This document shows, piece after piece, positions 46,630 through 55,686 of a DNA stretch of 64,000 nucleotides. Below the pieces are notes generated by a model that worked only from the letters and a program-made list of their open reading frames with translations, was not told the DNA's origin and made no database searches. Origin of the DNA: Telmatospirillum sp. (GTDB taxonomy: Bacteria; Pseudomonadota; Alphaproteobacteria; CACIAM-22H2); NCBI GenBank assembly GCA_020248985.1, contig JADCGL010000017.1, positions 1 to 64,000 of the forward strand. Direction: 5' to 3'. Made by a program: the position numbers and the translations under genes. The stretch's first letter is position 1. Each line of letters begins with the position of its first letter.

Positions 46630-47312
46630 GAACGCACAGCATGACCAACTTGGCCCAGATCCCCGCCCATATTCCGGACGAATGGCTGCTCGACCACGCT
46701 GCCGGCGCCACGCCCGAGCCGGTGGCCGTGCTCGTCGAAGCGCATCTGGCGCTGTCCGCGCCTGCGCGCGCGACCTATGCGCGGCTGGCGGCCGTGGGCG
46801 GCGTGCTGCTCGAGCAGCAGGCCCCGGCCGACGTCGCGCCGGACGCGCTTGCCCGCCTGATGGCGCGCATCGAAGCGAACCCCGCGCCGGTGCGCGCGGC
46901 GGCACCCGCAGCCGCAGGGCTGCTGCCCGCATCGCTCAGCGCCTATACCGGCCCCTCGATCGAAAATCTGGCTTGGCGGCGCATCGTGCGCGGCGTGGAA
47001 CAGGCCACGTTGAAACTCGGCGGGCCAAGCCCCTACGAATTGAGCCTGCTGCGCATTGCGGCCGGCAAGTCGATCCCGCAGCACACGCACGAGGGCGACG
47101 AATTGCTGCTCGTCCTCGCGGGCTCGTTCGAAGACGGGCGCGCCGGCTATGCGCGCGGCGACGTGTGCGCGGCCGACGCGAGCGTGGACCATGCGCCCGT
47201 CGCCGACCGGGCGACGGACTGCCTGTGCCTGCATGTCGCCAACGCGCCCATCAAGCTCACCGGGCCGTTCGGGCGCCTGCTCAATCCGCTGCTGAAACTC
47301 GCGCGCCGCTAG
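46626..47312 (+). CDS. chrR: ChrR-like cupin anti-sigma factor with altered zinc-finger site
   Basis: A 228-residue protein aligned by eye to Rhodobacter ChrR. The C-terminal cupin keeps the metal ligands at identical spacing: His153, His155, Glu159 and His189, plus Cys199 and Cys201. The N-terminal anti-sigma domain keeps two histidines (His15, His40), but the two cysteines expected four and seven residues after His40 are Ser44 and Ala47. It presumably binds the upstream sigma factor and releases it on singlet oxygen or organic peroxide stress. Its start overlaps the sigma gene (ATGA). Confidence 0.88.
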   Translation: MRTHSMTNLAQIPAHIPDEWLLDHAAGATPEPVAVLVEAHLALSAPARATYARLAAVGGVLLEQQAPADVAPDALARLMARIEANPAPVRAAAPAAAGLLPASLSAYTGPSIENLAWRRIVRGVEQATLKLGGPSPYELSLLRIAAGKSIPQHTHEGDELLLVLAGSFEDGRAGYARGDVCAADASVDHAPVADRATDCLCLHVANAPIKLTGPFGRLLNPLLKLARR

Positions 47313-47324
47313 ACGGAGGCGCCG

Positions 47325-47804
47325 CTAAGGTGTTCCGCCCGGCAGGATCGGGCGGGCGTCGTGCGTGCGCATCGACAGCACGCGGTCGTACATCACGAGC
47401 GCGCCCGCGAGCGACACGTTGATGCAGAATTTCGTCGGGATCTTGATCACGAATTTGCACAAGGCCTGCATCGCCGGCGACAGCGAGCCGCGCTCGGGCC
47501 CCAGCACGTAGGCCGCCGCGCGCGGATGGCGGAAGCGCGGCAGGTCGATCGCGTCGTCGGTAAGCTCGATGCCCACAAGCGTGCAGCCGAGCGGCAATTG
47601 CATCGCATCGATCGTCGGCCAATCGTAGATCGGCACGCTCTGCGATGCGTCGGACGTGTCGGCGAGATTGGCCTGGTGGCGGTCGAAAGCCGCCGCGACC
47701 GTGAACACGAACGCCGCGTCGAACGCGTGTGCCGTGCGCGCGAGCGCGCCCAAATTCATGGGTTTCGAGATGCCCTCGACGCCGATGCCGAAATAGCCCT
47801 TCAT
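47325..47804 (-). CDS. SpoU-type (TrmH family) RNA 2'-O-methyltransferase
   Basis: A 159-residue SPOUT protein with the three SpoU motifs: NLGALARTAHAF, VLGPERGSLS and INVSLAGALVMYD, which form the knotted SAM site. It is short, lacking any N-terminal RNA-binding extension, as in TrmL-like enzymes. The target nucleotide (tRNA or rRNA) cannot be assigned. ATG 47804 is used; it diverges from the asparaginase gene by 51 bases. Confidence 0.87.
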   Translation of the reverse strand: MKGYFGIGVEGISKPMNLGALARTAHAFDAAFVFTVAAAFDRHQANLADTSDASQSVPIYDWPTIDAMQLPLGCTLVGIELTDDAIDLPRFRHPRAAAYVLGPERGSLSPAMQALCKFVIKIPTKFCINVSLAGALVMYDRVLSMRTHDARPILPGGTP

Positions 47805-47855
47805 GATCGCCGGACCTTGCCCTTTGGCGCGCAGCAAGGCAAGTTCGCCCGCATC

Positions 47856-48857
47856 ATGAACGCTGCTCTTATCGTTGAAGTCACGCGCGGCACGGCCGTC
47901 GAAAGCCGCCACCGCACGCATGTCGCAATCGCCACGCCGGACGGCGAAATCCTCGAAGCGCATGGCGATGTCGATCTGCCGGTCTTTCCGCGCTCGGCCA
48001 TCAAGCCGATCCAGTCGCTGGGCTTGCTCGAAAGCGGGGCCGCCGACGCGTTCGGCTGCTCGAGCGCGGAGATCGCGATTTCGGCCGCCAGCCACGGCGG
48101 CGAACCCATGCATGTGCAGACGGTCGCAAACTGGCTCAACCGCATGGGCCTCGATGCGGGCGATCTCGAATGCGGCGCCCATCTGCCCACGCATGCGCCA
48201 AGCGCCGAGGGGCTGATCCGCGCCTTCGAGGCCCCAAGTGCGCTCCACAACAATTGCTCGGGCAAACACACGGGCATGCTGGCCGTATGCCGCCATAGAG
48301 GCTGGCCGACCAAGGGCTATATCGAGCCAGCGCACCCGCTGCAGAAACTGATCGTCGCGCGCTTCGAAGAAATGCTGGGGCTCGATCTTGCGGCCGCCGC
48401 AACCGGCTTCGACGGCTGCTCGCTGCCGCAGATCGCGATCCCGGTGCGCAATCTCGCCATCGGCATCGCGCGCCTGGGCAGCCCGGATGGCCTCGAACCC
48501 GCGCGCGCGGCTGCGTGCAAGCGCATGGCCGCATCGATCGTCGAAAACCCGTTCATGCTCGCAGGCTCGGGCCGCTTCTGCACGCGCGCTTTGCAGGCGG
48601 CACGCGGCCGCGTGGTGCTGAAAACCGGGGCCGAAGGCGTGTATATGGCCGCGATCCCCGAACGCCGTATTGGCATCGCCCTCAAGGTCGAAGACGGGGC
48701 GGGCCGTGCGGCCGAAGTTGCGATGGCGCGCCTGCTCGACCGCCTTGGCGGTTTTGCCGATACGCCGCGCGGCGAGGTCGAAGCCCTCGTCAATCCGAAA
48801 CTCGCCAACGCCAATGGCTGGACGGTCGGCGAAATCCGCCCCGCGCCGAGCTGGTAA
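47856..48857 (+). CDS. L-asparaginase II, Rhizobium etli type (class 3)
   Basis: A 333-residue beta-lactamase-like-fold asparaginase, unrelated to E. coli AnsA/AnsB. The catalytic Ser-x-x-Lys pair is Ser47/Lys50 in FPRSAIKPIQS, and the NNCSGKHTGML segment with a cysteine and lysine is conserved. It hydrolyses asparagine to aspartate and ammonia. It starts a three-gene operon; the stop overlaps the next start (TAATG). Signal peptide absent, so cytoplasmic. Confidence 0.88.
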   Translation: MNAALIVEVTRGTAVESRHRTHVAIATPDGEILEAHGDVDLPVFPRSAIKPIQSLGLLESGAADAFGCSSAEIAISAASHGGEPMHVQTVANWLNRMGLDAGDLECGAHLPTHAPSAEGLIRAFEAPSALHNNCSGKHTGMLAVCRHRGWPTKGYIEPAHPLQKLIVARFEEMLGLDLAAAATGFDGCSLPQIAIPVRNLAIGIARLGSPDGLEPARAAACKRMAASIVENPFMLAGSGRFCTRALQAARGRVVLKTGAEGVYMAAIPERRIGIALKVEDGAGRAAEVAMARLLDRLGGFADTPRGEVEALVNPKLANANGWTVGEIRPAPSW

Positions 48858-49834
48858 TGCGCGCGATCGGCTGCAGCGCTTTTGCCGATCCGCCCGTGCT
48901 GCGGCTGGGCGATTTGCCGATCCCGTCGCCGGGGCCCGGCGAAGTGCGGTTGCGCGTGCATGCGGCCGGCGTCAATTTCGCCGACACGCTGATGGTGCGC
49001 GGCAAGTACCAAGCCAAGCCTGAATTCCCCTTTGTGCCGGGCATGGAAATGGCCGGCGAGATCGACGGGCTCGGCGCGGGTGTCACCGGCTTTGCGATCG
49101 GCACACGCGTGCTCGCCACGGCCGAGCACGGCGCTTTCGCCGAGTTTGCGATCGCACGCGCGGCCGACACGGTCGCAATCCCGGACGCGATGGACTACGC
49201 AACCGCCGCCACGTTCCCCATCGTGTACGGCACGGCGCATGGCGGCTTGCTGTGGCGCGCGCGCCTGCAGGCGGGCGAAACGCTGCTTGTGCTCGGGGCT
49301 GCCGGCGGCGTGGGGCTTGCGGCCGTCGAAGTCGGCAAAGCAATGGGCGCGGTCGTCTATGCGGGTACGAGCGACGATGCGCGCGGCCGTATGGCCATGG
49401 CGCACGGGGCGGACACGGCCATCAACTACGCGACCGAAGATCTGCGCAGCGTCGCGCGCACGCTCACGCACGACAAAGGCATCGACGTCGTGTTCGATCC
49501 GGTCGGCGGCCCTGCCTTCGATGCGGCGTTGCGTGCGGTCGCGTGGGAAGGGCGCATCGTCGTGGTCGGCTTTGCGGCCGGTGCGGTGCCGCAGATCCCG
49601 GCCAATCTGCTGCTCGTCAAAAACGCGGCGGCGCTCGGCTTTTTCTGGGGCAGCTACCGGCGCCACGATCCGGCGCGCGTGCAGGCCTCGCTTGCCACGC
49701 TGATCGGCTGGTGGCAGCAGGGGCTGCTCAAACCGCATGTCGATGCGCGCTTCAAATTGGCCGATGCCGCCACGGCCTTGGCCCATCTCACCGACCGCAA
49801 GGGGACCGGCAAAGCCGTGATCGAAATCGCATGA
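48857..49834 (+). CDS. NADPH:quinone oxidoreductase family protein (zinc-free MDR)
   Basis: A 325-residue medium-chain dehydrogenase/reductase of the quinone oxidoreductase type. VHAAGVNFADTLMVRGKY and the NADPH site LVLGAAGGVGLAAVEVGKAMGA are characteristic; zinc-binding cysteines are absent. It probably reduces quinones or enones with NADPH. It overlaps both neighbours, which encode an asparaginase and a PLP enzyme, so a shared pathway is possible but not evident. Confidence 0.88.
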   Translation: MRAIGCSAFADPPVLRLGDLPIPSPGPGEVRLRVHAAGVNFADTLMVRGKYQAKPEFPFVPGMEMAGEIDGLGAGVTGFAIGTRVLATAEHGAFAEFAIARAADTVAIPDAMDYATAATFPIVYGTAHGGLLWRARLQAGETLLVLGAAGGVGLAAVEVGKAMGAVVYAGTSDDARGRMAMAHGADTAINYATEDLRSVARTLTHDKGIDVVFDPVGGPAFDAALRAVAWEGRIVVVGFAAGAVPQIPANLLLVKNAAALGFFWGSYRRHDPARVQASLATLIGWWQQGLLKPHVDARFKLADAATALAHLTDRKGTGKAVIEIA

Positions 49835-50940
49835 CCGATCCCAACGACATCCGCATTGCCAAGCTCCTGCATGCGCGCGCCGATCTCGCACCCGGCGATC
49901 CCATCGCGCCCCCCATTGTGCTGGCAAGCTCCTACCATCTGCCGGGCCTGCCGGCCGAAGCACCCTTCCAATACGGGCGCTTCCACAATCCGAGCTGGGA
50001 TGCGGTCGAACATGCGCTGGCGTTGCTCGAAGATGCGCCGGTCGTCGGCTTCCCCTCGGGCATGGCGGCGATCGCGGCCGTGCTCTATTCCACATTGCGC
50101 AGCGGCGACCGCATTCTGCTGCCGTCGGACGGCTACTACACCACGCGCGCCTTGAGCGAGCGCTTCCTGGGCCCCCTCGGCGTTGCGTTCGACACGCGCG
50201 CCACGGCGAATTTCCTCGACGGCGGTTTTGCGGGCTACCGGCTCGTGTGGATCGAAACGCCGTCCAATCCGGGCCTCGATGTGTGCGACATCGCGGCGGT
50301 CTGTGCGGCAGCGCATGCGGCCGGCGCGATCGTGTGCGTGGACAACACCACGCTCACCCCGCTCGGCCAGCGCCCGCTCGATCTGGGGGCCGATCTCGTG
50401 GTCGCGGCCGACACCAAAGCGCCCGCCGGCCATTCGGACGTGCTGTTCGGCCATGTCGCGTCGCGCGACGAGAAGCTGCTGGCGGCCGTGCGCGACTGGC
50501 GCAAATTCGGCGGGGCCATTCCGGGCCCGTTCGAAGCCTGGCTCGTGCATCGCGGCCTCGAAACGCTCGAGCTGCGCTTTGCCCGCCAATGCGACAACGC
50601 GCTCGCCATCGCCCAGCGCTTGGCCGTGCACAAGGCGACCGTTTCCGTGCGCTATCCGGGCCTCGGCAACGATCCCTCGCACGGACTCGCGCGCAAACAG
50701 ATGCAGCGTTTCGGCGGGCTTGTCGGCGTCACCTTCGCCGATGCGGCTTCGGCCGAAAGCTTCATCGCCTGCCCCTTCATCCGTCCGAGTACGAGCTTCG
50801 GCGGCGTGCACACGAGCGCCGAGCGCCGTGCACGCTGGGGCGATGCCGTCGCACCGGGCTATGTGCGCCTTTCGGTGGGCTGCGAACCGCTCGAAGCCCT
50901 GTGGGCCGCGATGGACGAGAGCCTCGCCCGTCTCGCTTGA
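49831..50940 (+). CDS. Cys/Met metabolism PLP-dependent enzyme
   Basis: A 369-residue fold-type I PLP enzyme of the cystathionine gamma-synthase/lyase family. The PLP lysine lies in AADTKAPAGHSDVLFG, the aspartate in CVDNTTLTP, and the ring-stacking region in FPSGMAAIAAVL. RPSTSFGGVHTSAE near the C-terminus binds the substrate carboxylate. The lysine is followed by APAGHSD rather than the usual YxxGHSD, so substrate preference (cystathionine, methionine or other) is open. It ends the three-gene operon. Confidence 0.87.
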   Translation: MTDPNDIRIAKLLHARADLAPGDPIAPPIVLASSYHLPGLPAEAPFQYGRFHNPSWDAVEHALALLEDAPVVGFPSGMAAIAAVLYSTLRSGDRILLPSDGYYTTRALSERFLGPLGVAFDTRATANFLDGGFAGYRLVWIETPSNPGLDVCDIAAVCAAAHAAGAIVCVDNTTLTPLGQRPLDLGADLVVAADTKAPAGHSDVLFGHVASRDEKLLAAVRDWRKFGGAIPGPFEAWLVHRGLETLELRFARQCDNALAIAQRLAVHKATVSVRYPGLGNDPSHGLARKQMQRFGGLVGVTFADAASAESFIACPFIRPSTSFGGVHTSAERRARWGDAVAPGYVRLSVGCEPLEALWAAMDESLARLA

Positions 50941-50947
50941 ACCGTCT

Positions 50948-51178
50948 TCAGCGCCAATACTCGGCGCGCTGCAGCGTGCGTTCGATGTCGCCGCGCGTGA
51001 GCCCCACATCCTTGAGCATATCCGGCCCCATCTCGCGCAGTCGCGCGCGCTGCTGGGCGCGCTCTTGGGCTGCCATCAAACACCGCACGCTGGCGCCGAT
51101 TGCGCCGCCAAGGGCCACAAAAACCGCGATCCAAGCGCCGCGGACATCCACGCTGTTGCTTTGAACCAAGCTTGCCAT
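50948..51178 (-). CDS. DUF1127 domain protein
   Basis: A 76-residue protein with a hydrophobic helix (about 13-32) and a C-terminal DUF1127 motif (RARLREMGPDMLKDVGLTRGDIE). AAGGAG lies at ideal spacing before ATG 51178. DUF1127 domains bind RNA in some small alphaproteobacterial proteins linked to phosphate and RNA metabolism; this one has an extra membrane-like helix. It diverges from a LysR gene. Confidence 0.85.
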   Translation of the reverse strand: MASLVQSNSVDVRGAWIAVFVALGGAIGASVRCLMAAQERAQQRARLREMGPDMLKDVGLTRGDIERTLQRAEYWR

Positions 51179-51286
51179 GCCACAATCTCCTTCATGTGTG
51201 TTTTCTGGCTTGGTCGTCACAATGCTTGTATATTCGCGCTTCGACAAACGACCTCTTCTCGCATGATGCATGAGGAAATCTAGGGT

Positions 51287-52237
51287 ATGGCCTCGCCCCG
51301 CCAGACGCCGCGCCTGCCGCCGCTCAACGCGCTTCGCGCCTTCGAGGCGGCCGCACGCCATCTGTCGCTGACCAAAGCCGCGCAGGAATTGGGCGTCACG
51401 CAAGCGGCGGTGAGCCACCAGGTCAAAGCGCTCGAAGACGATCTCGGCACGCCGTTGTTCCGGCGGCTCACGCGCGCATTGGCGCTCACCGACACGGGCG
51501 CTTTGCTCGCCCCCGAACTCACCCAAGCCTTCGCGCGCATCGCCGCCGCCGCCCAGCGCGCGCGCGAACGCGAGGCCAAAGGCACGCTCACGATCAGCCT
51601 GCTCTACACGTTTGCGCTCAGGCTCGTCCCCCGGCTCGGCGCGTTTGCGGCTCGCCATCCGGAGATCGTGCTGCGGCTCGACAATTCGAAGCACAAGATC
51701 GATTTCGACCGCGAGCCGCACGACGCCGCGATCCGCTACACGGCGGACGCGAACGCACCCGGCCTCTACGCCGTCAAGCTTTTCGACGACGCGTTGACCC
51801 CGCTCTGCGCGCCCGAGCTCGCCAAAAAAATCCGCAAACCCGCCGATCTGTTCCAATTCGAAATGCCGGACGACCACAATTTCTGGGACGACTGGAAAAC
51901 CTGGCTCGACGCGGCGGGCTTGGACGCCGCACCGCGACGGCGCGCCACCGTCTACGATTCGACGCGCCTTGCGGTCGAAGCGGCGATGGAGGGGCTCGGC
52001 CTCGCCTTGGGCGCGCCCTATCTGTTCGAAAGCCAGATCGAATCGGGCCGCCTCGTGCAGCCGCTCGAACTCGTCGTGCCGGCGGGCAAAGGCTATTGGT
52101 TCGTGTGCCGCAAGGAAGATGCCGACCGCCCGACGCTCAAAGCGTTTCGGGATTGGCTCTTGGAAGAAACCGCCCCGCAGCGCGCGGCCTTCGCGCGCCT
52201 CGGCAAGCGGCGCACGCAGCGCATGCGGCGCGCTTGA
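51287..52237 (+). CDS. LysR family regulator, GcvA-like
   Basis: A 316-residue LysR-type regulator. The N-terminal HTH has the GcvA-type PPLNALRAFEAAARHLSLTKAAQELGVTQAAVSHQVKALEDDLG. The effector domain follows from about residue 95. It is divergent from the DUF1127 gene with a 108-base shared control region, so that gene is a plausible target. Effector unknown. Confidence 0.9.
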   Translation: MASPRQTPRLPPLNALRAFEAAARHLSLTKAAQELGVTQAAVSHQVKALEDDLGTPLFRRLTRALALTDTGALLAPELTQAFARIAAAAQRAREREAKGTLTISLLYTFALRLVPRLGAFAARHPEIVLRLDNSKHKIDFDREPHDAAIRYTADANAPGLYAVKLFDDALTPLCAPELAKKIRKPADLFQFEMPDDHNFWDDWKTWLDAAGLDAAPRRRATVYDSTRLAVEAAMEGLGLALGAPYLFESQIESGRLVQPLELVVPAGKGYWFVCRKEDADRPTLKAFRDWLLEETAPQRAAFARLGKRRTQRMRRA

Positions 52238-52522
52238 ACCCTTCGGCCGAATCGCGGCCAATCGACAATTTTAAGGCGTCTCCGATCAAAAGAAGGCGCT
52301 CGATGTTCTTGAAATATTCTCACTTTTATGCTCGAATTTGCAATCGCCATCGGGTCTGTCGCCGGCCGGCGTGCGCTGTTTGAAATGTGAAGAAAGTCGA
52401 ACGGGTTTCCGCTCCAAAGCCGGTCCCGCGCAACAGGTAACCGCGAATCGCCGTTGTGGTTACATCTACGGAAAATCAACAACTTAAATCGGTTACGGTC
52501 GCTGTTGGTCGCCGAATGTAAC
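52238..52522. other. intergenic region with four GGTTAC/GTAACC repeats
   Basis: No gene seen. The first 200 bases are lower in GC than the surroundings. In 52436-52523, GGTTAC or its complement occurs four times, at 52437-52442, 52458-52463, 52491-52496 and 52518-52523, arranged as two inverted pairs. The last copy touches the truA stop codon. Confidence 0.45.
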
Positions 52523-53269
52523 CTATTCCTTCGGGTAGTCGACGCGGGCCAGATACAGCCCCTCGGGCGGGGCGGTGGGACCGGCGGCGCGGCGGTCGCG
52601 CGCGTCGAGCGCTTGAGCCACGTCGGCGGCGGTCCACGCGCCGTCGCCGACCAGTTTGAGCGTGCCCATCATATTGCGCACCTGGTGGTGCAGGAACGAG
52701 CGCGCTTCGACCCAGGTCACGATTTCGTCGCCTTCGCGGGCGATGTCGAGCCGGTCGAGCGTTTTGAGCGGGCTTTTGGCCTGGCAGTCGCCCGCCCGGA
52801 AGCTCGTAAAATCGTGGTGGCCGACCAGAAGCTGCGCGGCCGCATGCATCGCCGCGGCATCGAGGCGATGGTTGATGTGCCACACGCGGCCCCAATCGAG
52901 CACCGGGCGCGCGCGCCGGTCGCAGATGCGAAACAGATAGACGCGCCGAACGGCCGAGAAACGCGCGTGGAAATCGGGGGCCGCAAGTGCCACCTCGAGG
53001 GCCTGCACCTTTTGCGGTTTCAGGTGCCAATTGAGCGCGTCGCGGATCTTGAGCGGCTCCCAGTCGCGTTCGAGATCGACATGCGCCACCTGCCCCAGCG
53101 CATGCACGCCCGAATCCGTGCGCCCCGCACCCGCCACCGCAACCGCATGGCCGCAGAATTTGGCGAACGCGGTTTCGAGCGCTTCCTGCACGCTGGGCCC
53201 GCCCGCCTGGCGCTGCCAGCCCCGGAAATCGCTGCCGTCGTATTCGAGCGTCAGCCGGTAGCGGGTCAT
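52523..53269 (-). CDS. truA: tRNA pseudouridine(38-40) synthase TruA
   Basis: A 248-residue pseudouridine synthase acting on the anticodon arm of tRNAs. The catalytic aspartate is in [31 protein letters not shown] starts the protein, and [14 protein letters not shown] is near the C-terminus. It overlaps the fmt stop by one base (TGATG) and is third in the def-fmt-truA operon. Confidence 0.96.
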   Translation of the reverse strand: MTRYRLTLEYDGSDFRGWQRQAGGPSVQEALETAFAKFCGHAVAVAGAGRTDSGVHALGQVAHVDLERDWEPLKIRDALNWHLKPQKVQALEVALAAPDFHARFSAVRRVYLFRICDRRARPVLDWGRVWHINHRLDAAAMHAAAQLLVGHHDFTSFRAGDCQAKSPLKTLDRLDIAREGDEIVTWVEARSFLHHQVRNMMGTLKLVGDGAWTAADVAQALDARDRRAAGPTAPPEGLYLARVDYPKE

Positions 53270-54207
53270 CACGGCGGCGCCAGATCGAGCCGGGTGCCCG
53301 TCGGCAGCGCAAGCCCGCGCAACAGTTCTTCGGCCGACATCGGCTTGCCCCCGGCACGCTGCACACGCTCGATCGCAAGCGCGCCTTCGCCGCACGCCAC
53401 CGTCAAGGGGGCCGCGACGATGGTGCCGGGTTCGGCATTCGCCGGTGCCGCCACGACGCGCGCGGCCAGCACTTTGAAGCGTTCGCCGCCCTGCGCGAAC
53501 CACGTGCCGGGGACCGGATCGAAGGCGCGGATGCGGCGTTCGAGTTCGGCCGCCGGGCGGCGCCAATCGAGGCGCGCTTCCTCCTTGGTGAGTTTGCGCG
53601 CGTAGGTGGCACCTTGCGGCTGCGGGGTCGGCACCAGCGTTTCGAGATTCGCGAGCGCTTCGACGATGGCTTTGGCGCCGAGGCCCATCAGCGCATCGTG
53701 CAGGCTGCCGCCGGTTGTGTCCGCGCCGATGGCGATTTTATGCACAAGCAGCGTGGGGCCGGTGTCGAGGCCCGCTTCCATCTGCATGATGGCGATGCCG
53801 GTTTCGTCGTCGCCCGCTTCGATCGCACGCTGGATGGGGGCGGCCCCGCGCCAGCGCGGCAGCAGCGAGGCGTGGATATTGAGGCAGCCGCGTTTGGGCG
53901 CATCGAGGATCGCCTGCGGCAGCAAGAGCCCGTAGGCCGCCACGACCGCCAATTCGAGATCGAGGGCGGCGAACTCGGCGCGCGCGGCTTCGTCCTTGAA
54001 GTTCGCGGGATGGCGCACGGCCAAGCCCAATTCGAGGGCGCGCAGATGCACGGGGCTTTGTTGGACGCCGTGGCCGCGGCCCTTCGGGCGCGGCGGCTGG
54101 GTGTAGACGCAGGCGATGTCGTGGCCGGCAGCTGCGATCGCGTCGAGGGCGGCGGCCGCGAAAGCCGGCGTGCCCATGAAGCAGACGCGCCGGCGCACAG
54201 CGCTCAC
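53269..54207 (-). CDS. fmt: methionyl-tRNA formyltransferase
   Basis: A 312-residue enzyme that formylates initiator Met-tRNA using 10-formyl-tetrahydrofolate. [16 protein letters not shown] starts the catalytic domain; [21 protein letters not shown] holds the catalytic asparagine and histidine, and [16 protein letters not shown] follows. The start is GTG 54207, overlapping the def stop (GTGA). The C-terminal OB-fold domain begins near residue 210. Confidence 0.96.
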   Translation of the reverse strand: MSAVRRRVCFMGTPAFAAAALDAIAAAGHDIACVYTQPPRPKGRGHGVQQSPVHLRALELGLAVRHPANFKDEAARAEFAALDLELAVVAAYGLLLPQAILDAPKRGCLNIHASLLPRWRGAAPIQRAIEAGDDETGIAIMQMEAGLDTGPTLLVHKIAIGADTTGGSLHDALMGLGAKAIVEALANLETLVPTPQPQGATYARKLTKEEARLDWRRPAAELERRIRAFDPVPGTWFAQGGERFKVLAARVVAAPANAEPGTIVAAPLTVACGEGALAIERVQRAGGKPMSAEELLRGLALPTGTRLDLAPP

Positions 54208-54728
54208 GCATCCGCCTTGATGCGTTTGGCCTTCTGCAGCTTGCGCAAGATCATCGAGCGCTTGAGGGACGAGATGTGGTCGACGAACAAGGTGCCTTCG
54301 AGATGGTCGATCTCGTGCTGGATGCACACCGACAGCAGGCCCTCGCAGTCGAGCTCCTGCACTTCGTCGTTTTCGTCGCGGTAGCGCACGCGCACTTTGG
54401 CCGCGCGCTCGACGTCGGCATAGTGCTCGGGCACCGACAGGCAGCCCTCTTCGCCGGGCACGCGCTCGTCGGACATCCAGACGATCTCGGGGTCCACGAA
54501 GCGCATCGGGCGCGGCGGCGCGCCCTCTTTTTCGCGCGCGAGATCCATCACGATCACGCGCTTGGAAACGCCGATCTGCGGGGCCGCAAGGCCGATGCCG
54601 TTCGCCGCGTACATGGTTTCGAACATGTCGTCCATGAGGTCGCGGATCGACTGGTCGACCCGGCCGACCGGCTGGGCCTTGATTTTGAGGCGTGGATCGG
54701 GAGCCACGAGAATTTCACGCAGTGCCAT
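54204..54728 (-). CDS. def: peptide deformylase
   Basis: A 174-residue metalloenzyme removing the N-terminal formyl group. The three motifs are GIGLAAPQIG, EGCLSVPE and QHEIDHLEG; Cys in motif 2 and the two His in motif 3 bind the metal. It leads def-fmt-truA. No Shine-Dalgarno sequence precedes ATG 54728, and a good promoter places the transcription start at or beside the ATG. Confidence 0.97.
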   Translation of the reverse strand: MALREILVAPDPRLKIKAQPVGRVDQSIRDLMDDMFETMYAANGIGLAAPQIGVSKRVIVMDLAREKEGAPPRPMRFVDPEIVWMSDERVPGEEGCLSVPEHYADVERAAKVRVRYRDENDEVQELDCEGLLSVCIQHEIDHLEGTLFVDHISSLKRSMILRKLQKAKRIKADA

Positions 54729-54735
54729 AAAACGT

Positions 54736-54764
54736 TAGTTATGATGAGTTGCGGGCTTGGTCAA
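54736..54764 (-). promoter_or_regulatory. predicted def promoter, likely leaderless transcript
   Basis: On the minus strand, TTGACC (54759-54764) and TAACTA (54736-54741) are 17 bases apart, and only 7 bases separate the -10 from the def ATG. Confidence 0.5.
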
Positions 54765-54804
54765 GCCTTGCCCAAAGCACCCTATCGCCCCAAGGAAAAC
54801 CGCC

Positions 54805-55686
54805 ATGAACGCCGCCCACCGCCTGCGCCGCCGCCTCGAAGAAAAACGCCTGTGCGTGATGCCCGGCGTGTTCGACGCGCTCTCGGCCAAACTCGCGGCC
54901 GAAGCCGGGCACGAGGTGCTGTTCATGACCGGCTTCGGCGTCTCGGCCGTGCGCCTCGCTTCCCCCGATGCGGGCCTCATCTCGATGGGGGAAATGCTCG
55001 ACCAGCTGCGCACCTGCATCGCTGCGGCAGGCGATATTCCCGTGGTCGGGGACGGCGATACGGGCTGGGGCAATGCGCTGAACGTGCAGCGCACGGTGCG
55101 CGAATACGCACGCGCAGGGGCGGCCGCGATCATGCTCGAAGATCAGGTAAGCCCCAAAAAATGCGGCCACACGAAGGGCAAACAGGTGGTCTCGCGCCAG
55201 GAAGCGCGCCTCAAGATCCGCGCGGCCTGCCAAGCCCGCGATGCGCTTCGCGCAAACGGGAGCGGCGATATCCTCGTGCTCGCGCGCAGCGATGCGCGCG
55301 CGGTGAACGGCTTCGACGATGCGCTCGCACGCTGCCAGGATTTCGCCGACGAAGGGGCTGACATCCTGTTTCTCGAAGCGCCTGAGAACATCGACGAGAT
55401 GCGCCGTTTTTGCGCATCCGTGAAGCGGCCCTGCATGGCCAACATGGTGTTTCAGGGCAAAACGCCGGTTGTGCCGCCGGCCGAATTGCAGGAAATCGGC
55501 TATCGCCTCGCGGTCTATCCGATCGCGGCTTTGGCAGGCCTCATCGCCAGCTTGCGCCAGACCTATGCGGCCCTGGTGCCGGGCGCGGGCATGGCCCATC
55601 CGCCGCAGCTCGATTTTGCGGCCCTCCAGGAGGCCGTCGGCTTCCCCGCCTATTGGGACGCGGAGAAAAAATACGCGGCCGAATGA
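54805..55686 (+). CDS. isocitrate lyase/PEP mutase superfamily enzyme
   Basis: A 293-residue TIM-barrel enzyme. The superfamily loop KKCGHTKGK is present, as are LCVMPGVFDALSAKLAAEAG, the metal-binding GDGDTGWG and IMLEDQ. Relatives include methylisocitrate lyase, oxaloacetate decarboxylase and carboxyphosphonoenolpyruvate mutase; I cannot choose by sequence alone. No prp or phosphonate genes are adjacent. AAGGAAAA lies before ATG 54805. Confidence 0.86.
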   Translation: MNAAHRLRRRLEEKRLCVMPGVFDALSAKLAAEAGHEVLFMTGFGVSAVRLASPDAGLISMGEMLDQLRTCIAAAGDIPVVGDGDTGWGNALNVQRTVREYARAGAAAIMLEDQVSPKKCGHTKGKQVVSRQEARLKIRAACQARDALRANGSGDILVLARSDARAVNGFDDALARCQDFADEGADILFLEAPENIDEMRRFCASVKRPCMANMVFQGKTPVVPPAELQEIGYRLAVYPIAALAGLIASLRQTYAALVPGAGMAHPPQLDFAALQEAVGFPAYWDAEKKYAAE

